Origin: an uncultured Massilia sp.
GTDB lineage: Bacteria > Pseudomonadota > Gammaproteobacteria > Burkholderiales > Burkholderiaceae_D
DNA length: 64,000 nt
Reading direction: 5' to 3'
NCBI GenBank assembly: GCA_913778765.1
Contig: CAJYXO010000148.1
Location: 1 to 64,000 of the forward strand
Numbering within the stretch: position 1 is the first letter of the stretch; each line of letters begins with the position of its first letter. The position numbers and the translations under genes are program-made. This document shows positions 20,127-29,354 of the stretch, piece by piece. The notes beneath the pieces are model-generated. The model saw only the letters and a list, made by a program, of their open reading frames with translations, was not told where the DNA came from and searched no databases.

Positions 20127-20798
20127 TCAGTTGCGAGACGGGAACAGACCCTCGATGCAGATGATGTAGTTGAGGCCGAGCGAAGGCTGGGTCACGCCGA
20201 CCTGGGCGGTGGCGCTGACCGGCGCCATGATCGGGCCGCCGCCGCCGGCGTTCTCGCCGGTCTGGGTAGTGATCTGGCCGTCGATCTTGGTGGTCACGCT
20301 GCTGGTGTTCAGCGGCACGTTCGGGGTGACGCCGCCGGCCACGTAGATGTTGGCCGCGCCGCCGCCGCTGCCGCCCGAGCCGAGCGCCGCGCCTTCGACC
20401 GGCGTGCCGGCGCCGGTGCTGGTGGTGGCGTTCAGGGTCGAGGTGGCCGTGAGCTGGTTGCCGGCGATGCTGACCGGGTGGGTGTGCTTGGGCAGGTGGG
20501 CGGCGTCGATGTTCACGACGGCGCTGCCGTTGACAATCGCGTTCGTGTTTTCGACGCCCCAGAGCTGGCCCTGCACCACCGGCGCCAGGCCTGGGCCGTT
20601 GCCCATGCCGACCGCGGTGCGGCCGCGCAGGTCCGGCAGGCCGAAGGTGGTCGTGCCGTTACCGCCGTACATGGTGCCGAGCAGGGCGAACAGGGCGCTG
20701 TACTGCGAGATCGGGAGCAGGCGCCCGTCGCATGGCGCCCAGCCGCGCGGTGCATAGTTGAAACCCACCGCCATGATCGTTCCCATAAACGCTTCCAT
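20127..20798 (-). CDS. phage tail collar domain protein (microcystin-dependent-protein / tail-fibre-like)
   Basis: MGTIMAVGFNYAPRGWAPCDGRLLPISQYSALFALLGTMYGGNGTTTFGLPDLRGRTAVGMG, PSLGLNYIICIEGLFPSRN. Confidence 0.93.
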   Translation of the reverse strand: MEAFMGTIMAVGFNYAPRGWAPCDGRLLPISQYSALFALLGTMYGGNGTTTFGLPDLRGRTAVGMGNGPGLAPVVQGQLWGVENTNAIVNGSAVVNIDAAHLPKHTHPVSIAGNQLTATSTLNATTSTGAGTPVEGAALGSGGSGGGAANIYVAGGVTPNVPLNTSSVTTKIDGQITTQTGENAGGGGPIMAPVSATAQVGVTQPSLGLNYIICIEGLFPSRN

Positions 20799-20829
20799 TC
20801 CATCCCCTTCGGTTTGTTGATTGAAAGAA

Positions 20830-21576
20830 TCATCCTAGCATCGGGGGTGGCTTCCCATACCTATCGGATCTGGCAGTTTCCAATTGCGCGATCAGGGCCT
20901 CCGCAGCGGGCAGGCCGCTCGCGCGCAGGGCGGCGATCACCGCGTCGACGTTGGCGTCGTCGATGTTCGGGTCGCCGTACTTGGGCGGCGGCGTGGGGCG
21001 CCAGCCGCTGCCTTCGAACAGCGCCAGCAGCCAGGCGTTGGGCACGCAGTCGAGCACCAGGTGCACGCGTTCGCGCGCGCTGCCGTTGCGCACCGCATGC
21101 AGGCAATTGGCGTTCATGTACCAGGTGGCGCCGGCGCTGAAGTGCACCTCTTCGCCGTCGAGCGTGAACACCACCGCGGGATCGGTGACGATGGGGATGT
21201 GCAGGCGCGCCAGCCCATCCTCGAGCGAGCCGCCGCGGTCGCGGTGCGGCTTGATTTCCGCACCGGGCGCCAGCGCCATCAGGCGCACCGCTTTCTTCTC
21301 GCAGTCGAAGGCGGCGAGCGCTTCCTGGAAGGCCGGGCAGCGCGCGAGCAGCTCGGTGTCGCTGAAGTCCGCGCCTTCCCAGGCCTGGATGTCGGCGGCC
21401 TCGCCGCTGGCCGAGCGCAGCGAGATGCTGGTCCAGCCGCCGCGGTGAGCGCGGCCGTTGTAGTGGGCCTGCCAGTGCCAGGCGGCGGCGGTGTCGAGGT
21501 CGGCGCGCAGCCTGCCGGCATCGAAGGCAGGCGGCAGACGCAGCCAGCGCGTGGCCTGCACTACGTTGCGCGCCAT
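20830..21576 (-). CDS. aspartyl/asparaginyl beta-hydroxylase family protein
   Basis: KPHRDRG, LHIPIVTDPAVVFTLDGEEVHFSAGATWYMNANCLHAVRNGSARERVHLVLDC. Confidence 0.9.
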   Translation of the reverse strand: MARNVVQATRWLRLPPAFDAGRLRADLDTAAAWHWQAHYNGRAHRGGWTSISLRSASGEAADIQAWEGADFSDTELLARCPAFQEALAAFDCEKKAVRLMALAPGAEIKPHRDRGGSLEDGLARLHIPIVTDPAVVFTLDGEEVHFSAGATWYMNANCLHAVRNGSARERVHLVLDCVPNAWLLALFEGSGWRPTPPPKYGDPNIDDANVDAVIAALRASGLPAAEALIAQLETARSDRYGKPPPMLG

Positions 21577-22046
21577 ACCATCTGATGCTGCAGTTCGTTG
21601 CCGCCGGCGATCGTGAATCCGGCGCGTTGGTACAGGCGCAGCGCCGCCGTATTGCTGCGCAGGACCGCCAGGCCGATGCTGGCGCCGCGATCGCGCGCCC
21701 GCGCCTGCAGGGCCGCCAGCAGCGCGGCGCCGAGCCCGCGGCCGCGCATGGCCGGCAGCAGCGCCAGCTCGACCAGCCGCCAGTCTTCGCCGAGCGTGTC
21801 CAGGACCACGCGGCCGGCCGCGCTGCCGGCGTGCTCGACGATCATGAACTCGGCGTTCGGCCAGGCGCTGCGCTGCCCGGCTTCATGGGCGCGCTGCTGC
21901 ATCGCGACCAGCTGGGCCAGCTGCGCGGGCGGCAGCGGCAGCCGGCACAGGTCGTCGCGCGTCGAGGCATACAGGGCCTGGACGAAAGCGTCGTCGCCAT
22001 CGCCGGCGGGGCGCAGCGTGAATGGAAGCATGGGTACGGGGGGCAT
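21561..22046 (-). CDS. GNAT family N-acetyltransferase
   Basis: LALLPAMRGRGLGAALLAALQARARDRGASIGLAVLRSNTAALRLYQRAGF; start at ATG 22046 or 22031. Confidence 0.88.
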   Translation of the reverse strand: MPPVPMLPFTLRPAGDGDDAFVQALYASTRDDLCRLPLPPAQLAQLVAMQQRAHEAGQRSAWPNAEFMIVEHAGSAAGRVVLDTLGEDWRLVELALLPAMRGRGLGAALLAALQARARDRGASIGLAVLRSNTAALRLYQRAGFTIAGGNELQHQMVWRAT

Positions 22047-22072
22047 GATGGTCCTTGGCGAAGTGGTGATTG

Positions 22073-24145
22073 CTATGCCCGCAGTTCCGGCTCTTCCGGC
22101 GCTCTCAGGTGCTCGACCAGCGCGATCGTCTCGCGCGACGGCGCCGGCGTCAAGAGGCTGACCACGGCCAGGATCGCCAGCCCGGCCGGCACCCCGAATA
22201 CGCCGGCCGAGATCGGCGCGATATGGAACCAGGCGCCTTCCGCATTCCCGCCCAGGATCGGGTTCGTGTGCAGCATGTAGTAGAGGCAGACCAGGAAGCC
22301 GCCCAGCATGCCGGCGATCGCGCCCTGGTGGTTGGCGCGCTTCCAGAACACGCCGGCCACCAGCGCCGGAAACAAGGTCGAACCGGCCAGCGAGAAGGCG
22401 GCGCCGACCAGCGACAGGATGTCGGCCGGCTTCTGCGAGGCCACGTAGGCGGCGATGAAAGCGACTGCCAGCAGCAGCAGCTTGGAGATCGTCACCCGCT
22501 TCTGGGTCGAGGCGCCCGGGTCGACCATCTTGTAATAGATGTCGTGCGACAGCGCGTTCGAGATCGCCAGCAGCAGGCCGTCGGCGGTGGACAGCGCCGC
22601 CGCCAGGCCGCCGGCCGCGACCAGGCCGGAGATCACGTAGGGCAGGCCGCCGATCTCCGGCGTGGCCAGGGTCAGCACGTCGCCGTCGATCGCGATCTCG
22701 GCCAGCTGCACGATGCCGTCGCCGTTGATGTCGGCGATGCTGATGAGCGGGTTGGCCTTGTCGACGTTGGCCCAGTAGGAGACCCAGGTCGGCAGCTTGT
22801 CGAAGCCGGTGCCGACCAGCGAGGTATAGATGTCGTACTTGGCCAGCACCGCCAGCGCCGGCATGGTCAGGTAGATCAGCAGGATGAAGAACAGGGTCCA
22901 GAACACCGACACGCGGGTCTCGTGCACCGAGGGCGTGGTGTAGGCGCGCATCAGGATGTGGGGCAGGGCGGCGGTGCCAAACATCAGGCAGAACACCAGC
23001 GCCAGGAAGTTGTTGCGGCGCTGGTTCGATTCTTCCGCGGTCTTGCCGGGGAAGGGATCGGCATGCGGCTCGGGCGGCTGGGCGCGCGCCAGGTTGGCGG
23101 CGCGCTGTTCCTGCCACAGGCGGGCGGCTTCGTCGGCGGTGCGCGGATAGGCGATCAGTTCGCGCTCGGCGTTGCGGATCTCGCCCAGCGAAGCGTTGCG
23201 GCCGCGCGCGATGTCGAGCCTGCGCTGGGCCTCGACGCGGCCCGCTTCCCAGGATTGCGGCAGGCCGGCCAGGCGGGCGCCGAATTCGTCGGCCCTGGCC
23301 TGGAAACGCGCCCGCACTTCCTGTTCGCGCGGGTCGAACGCCAGCTGGGCTTCGCGCTTGGCCAGCTTGGGCAGCACCGAACCATAGGCCACCTGCGGCA
23401 CCGGATTGCCGGCGAACTTCATCGACAGCCACACGGTCGGGATCAGGAAGGCGACCAGGATGATGATGTACTGCGCCACCTGGGTCCAGGTGATGGCGCG
23501 CATCCCGCCGAGGAAGGAACACACGAGAATGGACGCCAGTCCCAGGAAGATCCCGACCGAGAAATCGACCCCGGTGAAGCGCGATGCGATCAGGCCGACC
23601 GCGTAGATCTGCGCCACCACGTAGGTAAAGGAGACCACGATGGTGGCGCTGACCGCCAGCGCACGCACCAGGTTGGCGCTTCGGACATCGCCCGTGCCGC
23701 CGTAGCGCGCGGCCAGGAAGTCCGGCACGGTGTACTGCGCGAACTTGCGCAGATAGGGCGCGATCAGCAGCGCCACCAGGCAGTAGCCACCGGTCCAGCC
23801 CATCACGTAGGCGAGGGCGTCGAAGCCGTGCAGGTACAAGGTGCCGGCCAGGCTGATGAAGCTGGCCGCCGAGATCCAGTCGGCGGCCGTGGCCATGCCG
23901 TTGAACAGGGCCGGCACGCGGCGCCCCGCCACATAGTATTCGGACACGTTCGAGGTGCGCGCCACCACGCCGATGATCGCGTACAGCACGATGGTGGCGA
24001 ACATGTACAGGTAGCCGATCCACTGGCGCGGCATGCCCTCGTTTTCGAGGATCGTCAGCGCGGCCAGGAACAGGCCGAGGCAGGCCGTGAACCACAGGTA
24101 GTAGCGCGACAGGCGGCGGAAGTAGCTGCGCGTTTTCGTCTTCAA
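22073..24145 (-). CDS. sodium:solute symporter (VC_2705-type large subunit, ActP-like)
   Basis: SSS-family TM protein; apparent TTG start at 24145 overlapping the upstream small-subunit stop. Confidence 0.88.
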   Translation of the reverse strand: MKTKTRSYFRRLSRYYLWFTACLGLFLAALTILENEGMPRQWIGYLYMFATIVLYAIIGVVARTSNVSEYYVAGRRVPALFNGMATAADWISAASFISLAGTLYLHGFDALAYVMGWTGGYCLVALLIAPYLRKFAQYTVPDFLAARYGGTGDVRSANLVRALAVSATIVVSFTYVVAQIYAVGLIASRFTGVDFSVGIFLGLASILVCSFLGGMRAITWTQVAQYIIILVAFLIPTVWLSMKFAGNPVPQVAYGSVLPKLAKREAQLAFDPREQEVRARFQARADEFGARLAGLPQSWEAGRVEAQRRLDIARGRNASLGEIRNAERELIAYPRTADEAARLWQEQRAANLARAQPPEPHADPFPGKTAEESNQRRNNFLALVFCLMFGTAALPHILMRAYTTPSVHETRVSVFWTLFFILLIYLTMPALAVLAKYDIYTSLVGTGFDKLPTWVSYWANVDKANPLISIADINGDGIVQLAEIAIDGDVLTLATPEIGGLPYVISGLVAAGGLAAALSTADGLLLAISNALSHDIYYKMVDPGASTQKRVTISKLLLLAVAFIAAYVASQKPADILSLVGAAFSLAGSTLFPALVAGVFWKRANHQGAIAGMLGGFLVCLYYMLHTNPILGGNAEGAWFHIAPISAGVFGVPAGLAILAVVSLLTPAPSRETIALVEHLRAPEEPELRA

Positions 24146-24450
24146 GCGCGCTCCTCCAGCATGCGCGCGTAGGCGCGGTCGAGCATCCGCATGCGCCAGG
24201 CGTAGGCGCCGATGATCGCCAGGAAGCCGAGCGAGCTGCCCTGGGCCGCCAGGTAGAAGGACAGCGGCCAGCCGAACACCGACAGGTGGGCCAGGTCGCG
24301 CGCGAAGAACACGGTGCCGAAGCCGGTCGCCAGCCACAGGCCCAGCAGGATCAGGGTCAGGCGGCGCGTGCGCGACCAGTGCAGGGCGCGCGCGGCGCGG
24401 ATGCGTTCGCGCGGCGGCGGTGGCGGGGGAAGCGTGCTGTCAATCGGCAT
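24142..24450 (-). CDS. DUF4212 small membrane subunit of solute:sodium symporter
   Basis: LTLILLGLWLATGFGTVFFARDL..FGWPLSFYLAAQGSSLGFLAIIGAYAWRMRMLD, directly upstream of the SSS gene. Confidence 0.88.
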   Translation of the reverse strand: MPIDSTLPPPPPPRERIRAARALHWSRTRRLTLILLGLWLATGFGTVFFARDLAHLSVFGWPLSFYLAAQGSSLGFLAIIGAYAWRMRMLDRAYARMLEERA

Positions 24451-26002
24451 CGGGATCGGGCGGGGACGGTGGTGGCGGGAAGGTCAGCCGGAACAGGCTG
24501 CCCGGGAATTTCTTGTGGATGCTGCGCGGGTTGTTGAAGATCTCGATGTCGGCGCCGTGCTGCTGCGCGATCTCGCGCACGATCGCGAGCCCGAGGCCGG
24601 AGCCGGACGCGCTGGAACCGAGGATGCGGTAGAAACGCTCGAACACGCGCGGCCGCTCGCCCGGCGCGATGCCGGGACCGGTGTCTTCGACTTCCAGCAG
24701 GGCCTGGCCGGCGTCGCTGCGCACGCGCACCGTCACGCTGCCGCCCGCCGGGGTGTAGCGCAGCGCGTTGTCGATCAGGTTCGACAGCAGCTCGCGCAGC
24801 ATGATGCCGGCGCCCATGATGTCCACCGCGCCGTCCGGGTCCTCGTAGCCGAGGTCGATCTCGTGGGCGAACGAGGCCTGCACCCAGTCCTGCACCACGC
24901 TGCGCGCCAGCTGCGACAGGTCGAGCGGCTCGAGCGCCAGGCCGGCCGGCGGCTGGTTCTCGGCGCGCGCCAGCGCCAGCAGCTGGTTCACCAGGCGCGT
25001 CGCCGATTCCGAACTCTTGGCCAGCTGCTCCAGCGAGCGGTGGATCTCGTCCGGATCGACCTGGCGCAGGGCGAGTTCGGACTGCATGCGCATGCCGGCC
25101 AGCGGGGTCTTCATCTGGTGCGCGGCGTCGGCGATGAAGCGCTTCTGGGCGTCGATGGTCTGGGCCAGGCGCGCCAGCATGTCGTTCAGCGAGCCCACCA
25201 GCGGCGAGATCTCTTCCGGCACCTGGCGCGAATCGATCGGCGACAAATCGTCCGGCGGCCGCGCGCGGATCCGTTCCTGCAGTTGCGCCAGCGGCGACAA
25301 CCCGCGGGACAGCGCAAACCAGACCAGGGCCAGGATCACCGGCAGGATGATGAACTGCGGCAGGATCACGCCCTTGATGATCTCGTTGGCGAGCTGGGCG
25401 CGCTTTTCCAGGGTTTCCGCCACCTGCACCAGGGCCAGGCGCGGTTCGGCGCCGCCGCTTGCCGCCGGGTCCAGCAGCGGCTGCAGGTTGACCCAGGCGT
25501 AGGCAACCCGCACCGGCGTGCCGTGCAGGTTCTCGTTGCGGAAGTGTACGCGGCCGCTGCGTTCGGCATCGTCCGGCGCCGGCATCGGCAGCTCGCGGTC
25601 GCCGTCGACGACTTCGTTGCGCGGGCCCGTGATCTGGAAGTAGACGCTGTCGACGTCGTCGGCGCGCAGGATGTCGCGCGCGCTGCCGGGCAGGCGCGCC
25701 ACCGCCTTGCCGTCGACTTCCTTGACCTGCTGGGCCAGCACGGTGACGCTGTCTTCCAGCGCATGGTCGAAGGGTTGGTTCGCGATCGATTTCGCCACCA
25801 GGTAAGTGATGGCGATGCTCATCGGCCACAGCAGCAGCAGCGGGGCCAGCATCCAGTCGAGGATCTCGCCGAACAGCGAGTGCTGGATGCTTTCTTCGGG
25901 CTCGGGGCGCGGCGGGACGTAGACCGGCTCGAGCGTGGCGTCCAGCGCCGGTTCGAGTGCCGGCGCCGGCCCGATGGCGCTGCGCCGCTTCAGGGATCTC
26001 AC
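24440..26002 (-). CDS. sensor histidine kinase
   Basis: HisKA (FIADAAHQMKTPLAGM), N/G boxes (NLIDNALRYTPAGG, VEDTGPGIAPGERPRVFERFYR, GSGLGLAIVREIA); GTG start overlaps response-regulator stop. Confidence 0.92.
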   Translation of the reverse strand: MRSLKRRSAIGPAPALEPALDATLEPVYVPPRPEPEESIQHSLFGEILDWMLAPLLLLWPMSIAITYLVAKSIANQPFDHALEDSVTVLAQQVKEVDGKAVARLPGSARDILRADDVDSVYFQITGPRNEVVDGDRELPMPAPDDAERSGRVHFRNENLHGTPVRVAYAWVNLQPLLDPAASGGAEPRLALVQVAETLEKRAQLANEIIKGVILPQFIILPVILALVWFALSRGLSPLAQLQERIRARPPDDLSPIDSRQVPEEISPLVGSLNDMLARLAQTIDAQKRFIADAAHQMKTPLAGMRMQSELALRQVDPDEIHRSLEQLAKSSESATRLVNQLLALARAENQPPAGLALEPLDLSQLARSVVQDWVQASFAHEIDLGYEDPDGAVDIMGAGIMLRELLSNLIDNALRYTPAGGSVTVRVRSDAGQALLEVEDTGPGIAPGERPRVFERFYRILGSSASGSGLGLAIVREIAQQHGADIEIFNNPRSIHKKFPGSLFRLTFPPPPSPPDPDAD

Positions 26003-26697
26003 GTGCCGGCCTGGGCCTTGCGCGCGCTGTCGGAATAGCGTTCCAGGCAGTAGCCGAGGCCGCGCACGGTGGCGATGCGGATGCCGCCGGTCTCGATCTT
26101 CTTGCGCAGGCGGTGCACGTAGACTTCGATGGCGTTGTTCGACACTTCCTCGCCCCATTCGCACAGATGGTCGACCAGCTGTTCCTTGGACACCAGGCGT
26201 CCGGTGCGCGCCAGCAGGATCTCGAGCAGGCCGAGTTCGCGCGCCGACAGGTCGAGCATCTGGTCGTCGATGTAGGCGCTGCGGCCGACCTGGTCGTACA
26301 CCAGGGGGCCGTGGCGGATCACGGTCGAGCCGCCGCCCTGGCCGCGGCGGGTCAGGGCGCGCACCCGCGCTTCCAGTTCCGACAGGGCGAAGGGCTTGGC
26401 CATGTAGTCGTCGGCGCCGGCGTCGAGCCCGCCGACGCGCTGCTCGATCGAATCCGCGGCGGTGAGGATCAGCACCGGCAGCAGCGAGCCGCGCGCGCGC
26501 AGGCGGCGCAGCACGTCGAGCCCGGATAGCTTGGGCAGGCCGAGGTCGAGGATCAGCAGGTCGAACTCCTGGGTGGACAGGGCAGTGTCGGCATCCTGGC
26601 CGTTCTTGACGCAGTCGATGGCGTAGCCGGACTGGCGCAGGGAGCGCGTCAGGCCGTCGGCTAGTACGCTATCATCCTCGGCTAGTAAAATGCGCAT
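25999..26697 (-). CDS. OmpR-family response regulator
   Basis: MRILLAEDDSVLADGLTRSL receiver and winged-helix C-terminus (EVYVHRLRKKIETGGIRIATVRGLGYCLE). Confidence 0.95.
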   Translation of the reverse strand: MRILLAEDDSVLADGLTRSLRQSGYAIDCVKNGQDADTALSTQEFDLLILDLGLPKLSGLDVLRRLRARGSLLPVLILTAADSIEQRVGGLDAGADDYMAKPFALSELEARVRALTRRGQGGGSTVIRHGPLVYDQVGRSAYIDDQMLDLSARELGLLEILLARTGRLVSKEQLVDHLCEWGEEVSNNAIEVYVHRLRKKIETGGIRIATVRGLGYCLERYSDSARKAQAGT

Positions 26698-26807
26698 GAA
26701 GTTACTCCCAGTTTGTTCGTTGGACCCGGCTTGCTTGCATATTGTGTGTGATCTTTCGCAACGTGTCGATTACCGCAAACATCGGTAAATATCGCTTGCC
26801 AAAACCA

Positions 26808-26823
26808 CTGGGATTTTATACAG
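26808..26823. promoter_or_regulatory. putative LexA (SOS) box upstream of recA
   Basis: CTGGGATTTTATACAG; reverse complement CTGTATAAAATCCCAG fits CTG-N10-CAG with AT-rich core. Confidence 0.75.
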
Positions 26824-26887
26824 TACTTCCTATTGAAATCGCGCGAGCGGCCCCTATCTTGGTTCACTCTAGGACAGAAAGAAAGTT

Positions 26888-27964
26888 ATGGACGACAAAA
26901 AATCCGCAGTAAACGCAGCTGAGAAGGGCAAGGCGCTGGCAGCAGCCCTCGCGCAGATCGAAAAGCAGTTCGGCAAGGGCTCGGTCATGCGCATGGACAC
27001 CAGCGCACCGGTCGAGGAAGTCCAGACCGTGTCCACCGGCTCGCTGGGCCTCGACATCGCCCTGGGCGTCGGCGGTCTGCCGCGCGGCCGTATCGTCGAG
27101 ATCTACGGCCCGGAATCGTCGGGTAAAACCACGCTGACGCTGCAAACCATCGCCCAGATGCAGAAGCTGGGCGGTACCTGCGCCTTCATCGACGCCGAGC
27201 ACGCGCTGGACGTCACCTATGCCCAGAAGCTGGGCATCAAGCTCGACGAGCTGCTGATCTCGCAGCCGGACACCGGCGAACAAGCCCTCGAAATCACCGA
27301 CGCGCTGGTGCGCTCGGGCAGCGTCGACCTGGTGGTCATCGACTCGGTGGCGGCACTGACCCCGCGCGCCGAGATCGAAGGCGACATGGGCGACTCCCTG
27401 CCGGGCCTGCAAGCCCGTCTGATGTCGCAGGCACTGCGCAAGCTGACCGGCTCGATCAACCGTACGAACACCCTGGTGATCTTCATCAACCAGATCCGTA
27501 TGAAGATCGGCGTCATGTTCGGCAGCCCGGAAACCACGACCGGCGGTAACGCGCTGAAGTTCTACGCCTCCGTGCGCATGGACATCCGCCGTACCGGTTC
27601 GATCAAGTCCGGCGACGAGGTGATCGGTAACGAAACCAAGGTCAAGGTCGTCAAGAACAAGATCGCGCCGCCGTTCAAGGAAGCCCACTTCGACATCCTG
27701 TATGGCGAAGGCACTTCCCGCGAAGGCGAGATCATCGACCTGGGCGTGGACAACAAGATCGTCGAGAAGTCGGGTTCGTGGTACAGCTACGGCGGCGAGC
27801 GTATCGGTCAGGGCAAGGACAATGCACGTCAGTTCCTGAAAGACCGTCCGGCACTCGCCCGCGAGATCGAGAACAAGGTCCGTGCCGCCCTCGGCGTGCG
27901 CGAACTGGCCCCGGTCGCTGCCGGTGAAGCGCCGGCCGCTGCCGCGGTTGCCGACGAAGAGTAA
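26888..27964 (+). CDS. recA: recombinase RecA
   Basis: [49 protein letters not shown]. Confidence 0.99.
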   Translation: MDDKKSAVNAAEKGKALAAALAQIEKQFGKGSVMRMDTSAPVEEVQTVSTGSLGLDIALGVGGLPRGRIVEIYGPESSGKTTLTLQTIAQMQKLGGTCAFIDAEHALDVTYAQKLGIKLDELLISQPDTGEQALEITDALVRSGSVDLVVIDSVAALTPRAEIEGDMGDSLPGLQARLMSQALRKLTGSINRTNTLVIFINQIRMKIGVMFGSPETTTGGNALKFYASVRMDIRRTGSIKSGDEVIGNETKVKVVKNKIAPPFKEAHFDILYGEGTSREGEIIDLGVDNKIVEKSGSWYSYGGERIGQGKDNARQFLKDRPALAREIENKVRAALGVRELAPVAAGEAPAAAAVADEE

Positions 27965-27980
27965 TCTTCGATAGCGCCCG

Positions 27981-28436
27981 GTGAGACAGGTCCTCAGCCT
28001 AAAAGCGCGCGCGTTGAAGTATCTTTCGACGCGCGAGCACAGCCGGATCGAGCTGGCGCGCAAGCTGTCCCGTTATGCGGAGGAGGGTGACGATGTCGAA
28101 GCCCTCCTCGATTTCCTTGAAAAGAACAACTGGCTGTCGCAGGAACGGTTTGCCGAATCCCTGGTGCACCGCCGTGCCGGCCGCTATGGCAACAGCCGCG
28201 TCCTCGCCGAGCTCCAGCAGCATGGCCTGAAGGGCGAAGAGCTGGATGAGCTCAAGTCGGGCCTGAAGGCTTCCGAAACGGCACGCGCCAAGGAGGTCTG
28301 GCGCCGCAAATTCAACCGGGTCCCGCAGGATGCCGAAGAACGTAGTAAACAGATGCGCTTTCTGATGGCGCGTGGTTTTTCGCAGGGCGCGATCCGCAGC
28401 GCGCTGCAGGGACGGGACGAGGACGACGACGAATAG
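27981..28436 (+). CDS. recX: recombination regulator RecX
   Basis: [22 protein letters not shown], downstream of recA; GTG start. Confidence 0.92.
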   Translation: MRQVLSLKARALKYLSTREHSRIELARKLSRYAEEGDDVEALLDFLEKNNWLSQERFAESLVHRRAGRYGNSRVLAELQQHGLKGEELDELKSGLKASETARAKEVWRRKFNRVPQDAEERSKQMRFLMARGFSQGAIRSALQGRDEDDDE

Positions 28437-28486
28437 TCGTGCACCGGCGCCGCCCGAATCGATGCATCGCTTCATCGCTGAGGCCC

Positions 28487-28561
28487 AAGCGCACAGCGCC
28501 ATCCGCCGCTGCGCCGCCAACCCGGCACAGCTCCTCAACGGCGGAATGACGCTGTGCGCTT
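28487..28561. repeat. long inverted repeat in recX/DUF2889-gene intergenic region
   Basis: AAGCGCACAGCG (28487-28498) ... CGCTGTGCGCTT (28550-28561) with inner CCGCCG/CGGCGG. Confidence 0.7.
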
Positions 28562-28759
28562 GGATTGCAACAAATTCCTTTATCTCCCTTGCAAATCTGC
28601 CTAGTAAATTGGCAGCCGGATGCATCCGCTGGCGCCCTGTGCTAAACTTTCGTGGTTTAAGCAGCGCCGCAAGAGCGGTTGTTGCCGTAGAAGCTGCGGC
28701 AACGTGCATCAGGCACAACGGCTGCATACTTTTTTCGCCGCATTCCGGCATTGGTGTTT

Positions 28760-29317
28760 ATGCCCCTGTCATCCCCCGCTCCGCGTAAGCTAAGGCACAC
28801 GCGCGCCATCACCGTCGAAGCGTACGCGCGCGACGATGGGCTGTGGGACCTCGACGCCTGCATCCGCGACATCAAGACCCACGATATCGACCTGCCTTCC
28901 GGCCATCGTCCCGGCGGGCTGCCTGTGCACGACCTCAAGCTGCGCGTGACGATCGACCGCGACATGGTCGTGACTAGCGCCGAGGCGTCGTCCGATGCCG
29001 TACCCTATCCCGGTTATTGCGACACCATCGCCCCTGCTTACAAGAAGCTGGTTGGCTTGTCGCTTCTGAAACATTTCCGGCTGCACCTGAAGGATCGCCT
29101 GTCGGGCGTCCTCGGATGCACCCATTTGACCGAGCTGGCACAGGTCCTGCCCACCGCGGCAATCCAGGCCTTTGCCGACGACGCCATGGAAAATCGCGCG
29201 GCTGCACAAGCGGCCGAGCGTCCATATGAACTCGACCGCTGCCACGCGCTGCGCACCGACGGCCCGGCCGTCGCCAAGTACTACCCGCGCTGGGCCTTGA
29301 AGGTAGTATCGGGATAA
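28760..29317 (+). CDS. DUF2889 domain-containing protein
   Basis: [54 protein letters not shown]. Confidence 0.85.
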   Translation: MPLSSPAPRKLRHTRAITVEAYARDDGLWDLDACIRDIKTHDIDLPSGHRPGGLPVHDLKLRVTIDRDMVVTSAEASSDAVPYPGYCDTIAPAYKKLVGLSLLKHFRLHLKDRLSGVLGCTHLTELAQVLPTAAIQAFADDAMENRAAAQAAERPYELDRCHALRTDGPAVAKYYPRWALKVVSG

Positions 29318-29354
29318 TTTTTATTTAATCAGTAACAAAAGAAGGGAAGCCAGC

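Noticed and set aside
20127-20798. Tail-collar protein as evidence for a prophage
   Set aside because: No integrase, terminase, capsid, portal or other tail genes nearby; solitary collar-domain proteins are common on bacterial chromosomes.
23406-24172. Plus-strand His/Gln/Arg-rich ORFs antisense to the symporter
   Set aside because: Antisense shadow ORFs of a GC-rich membrane protein gene; no domain content.
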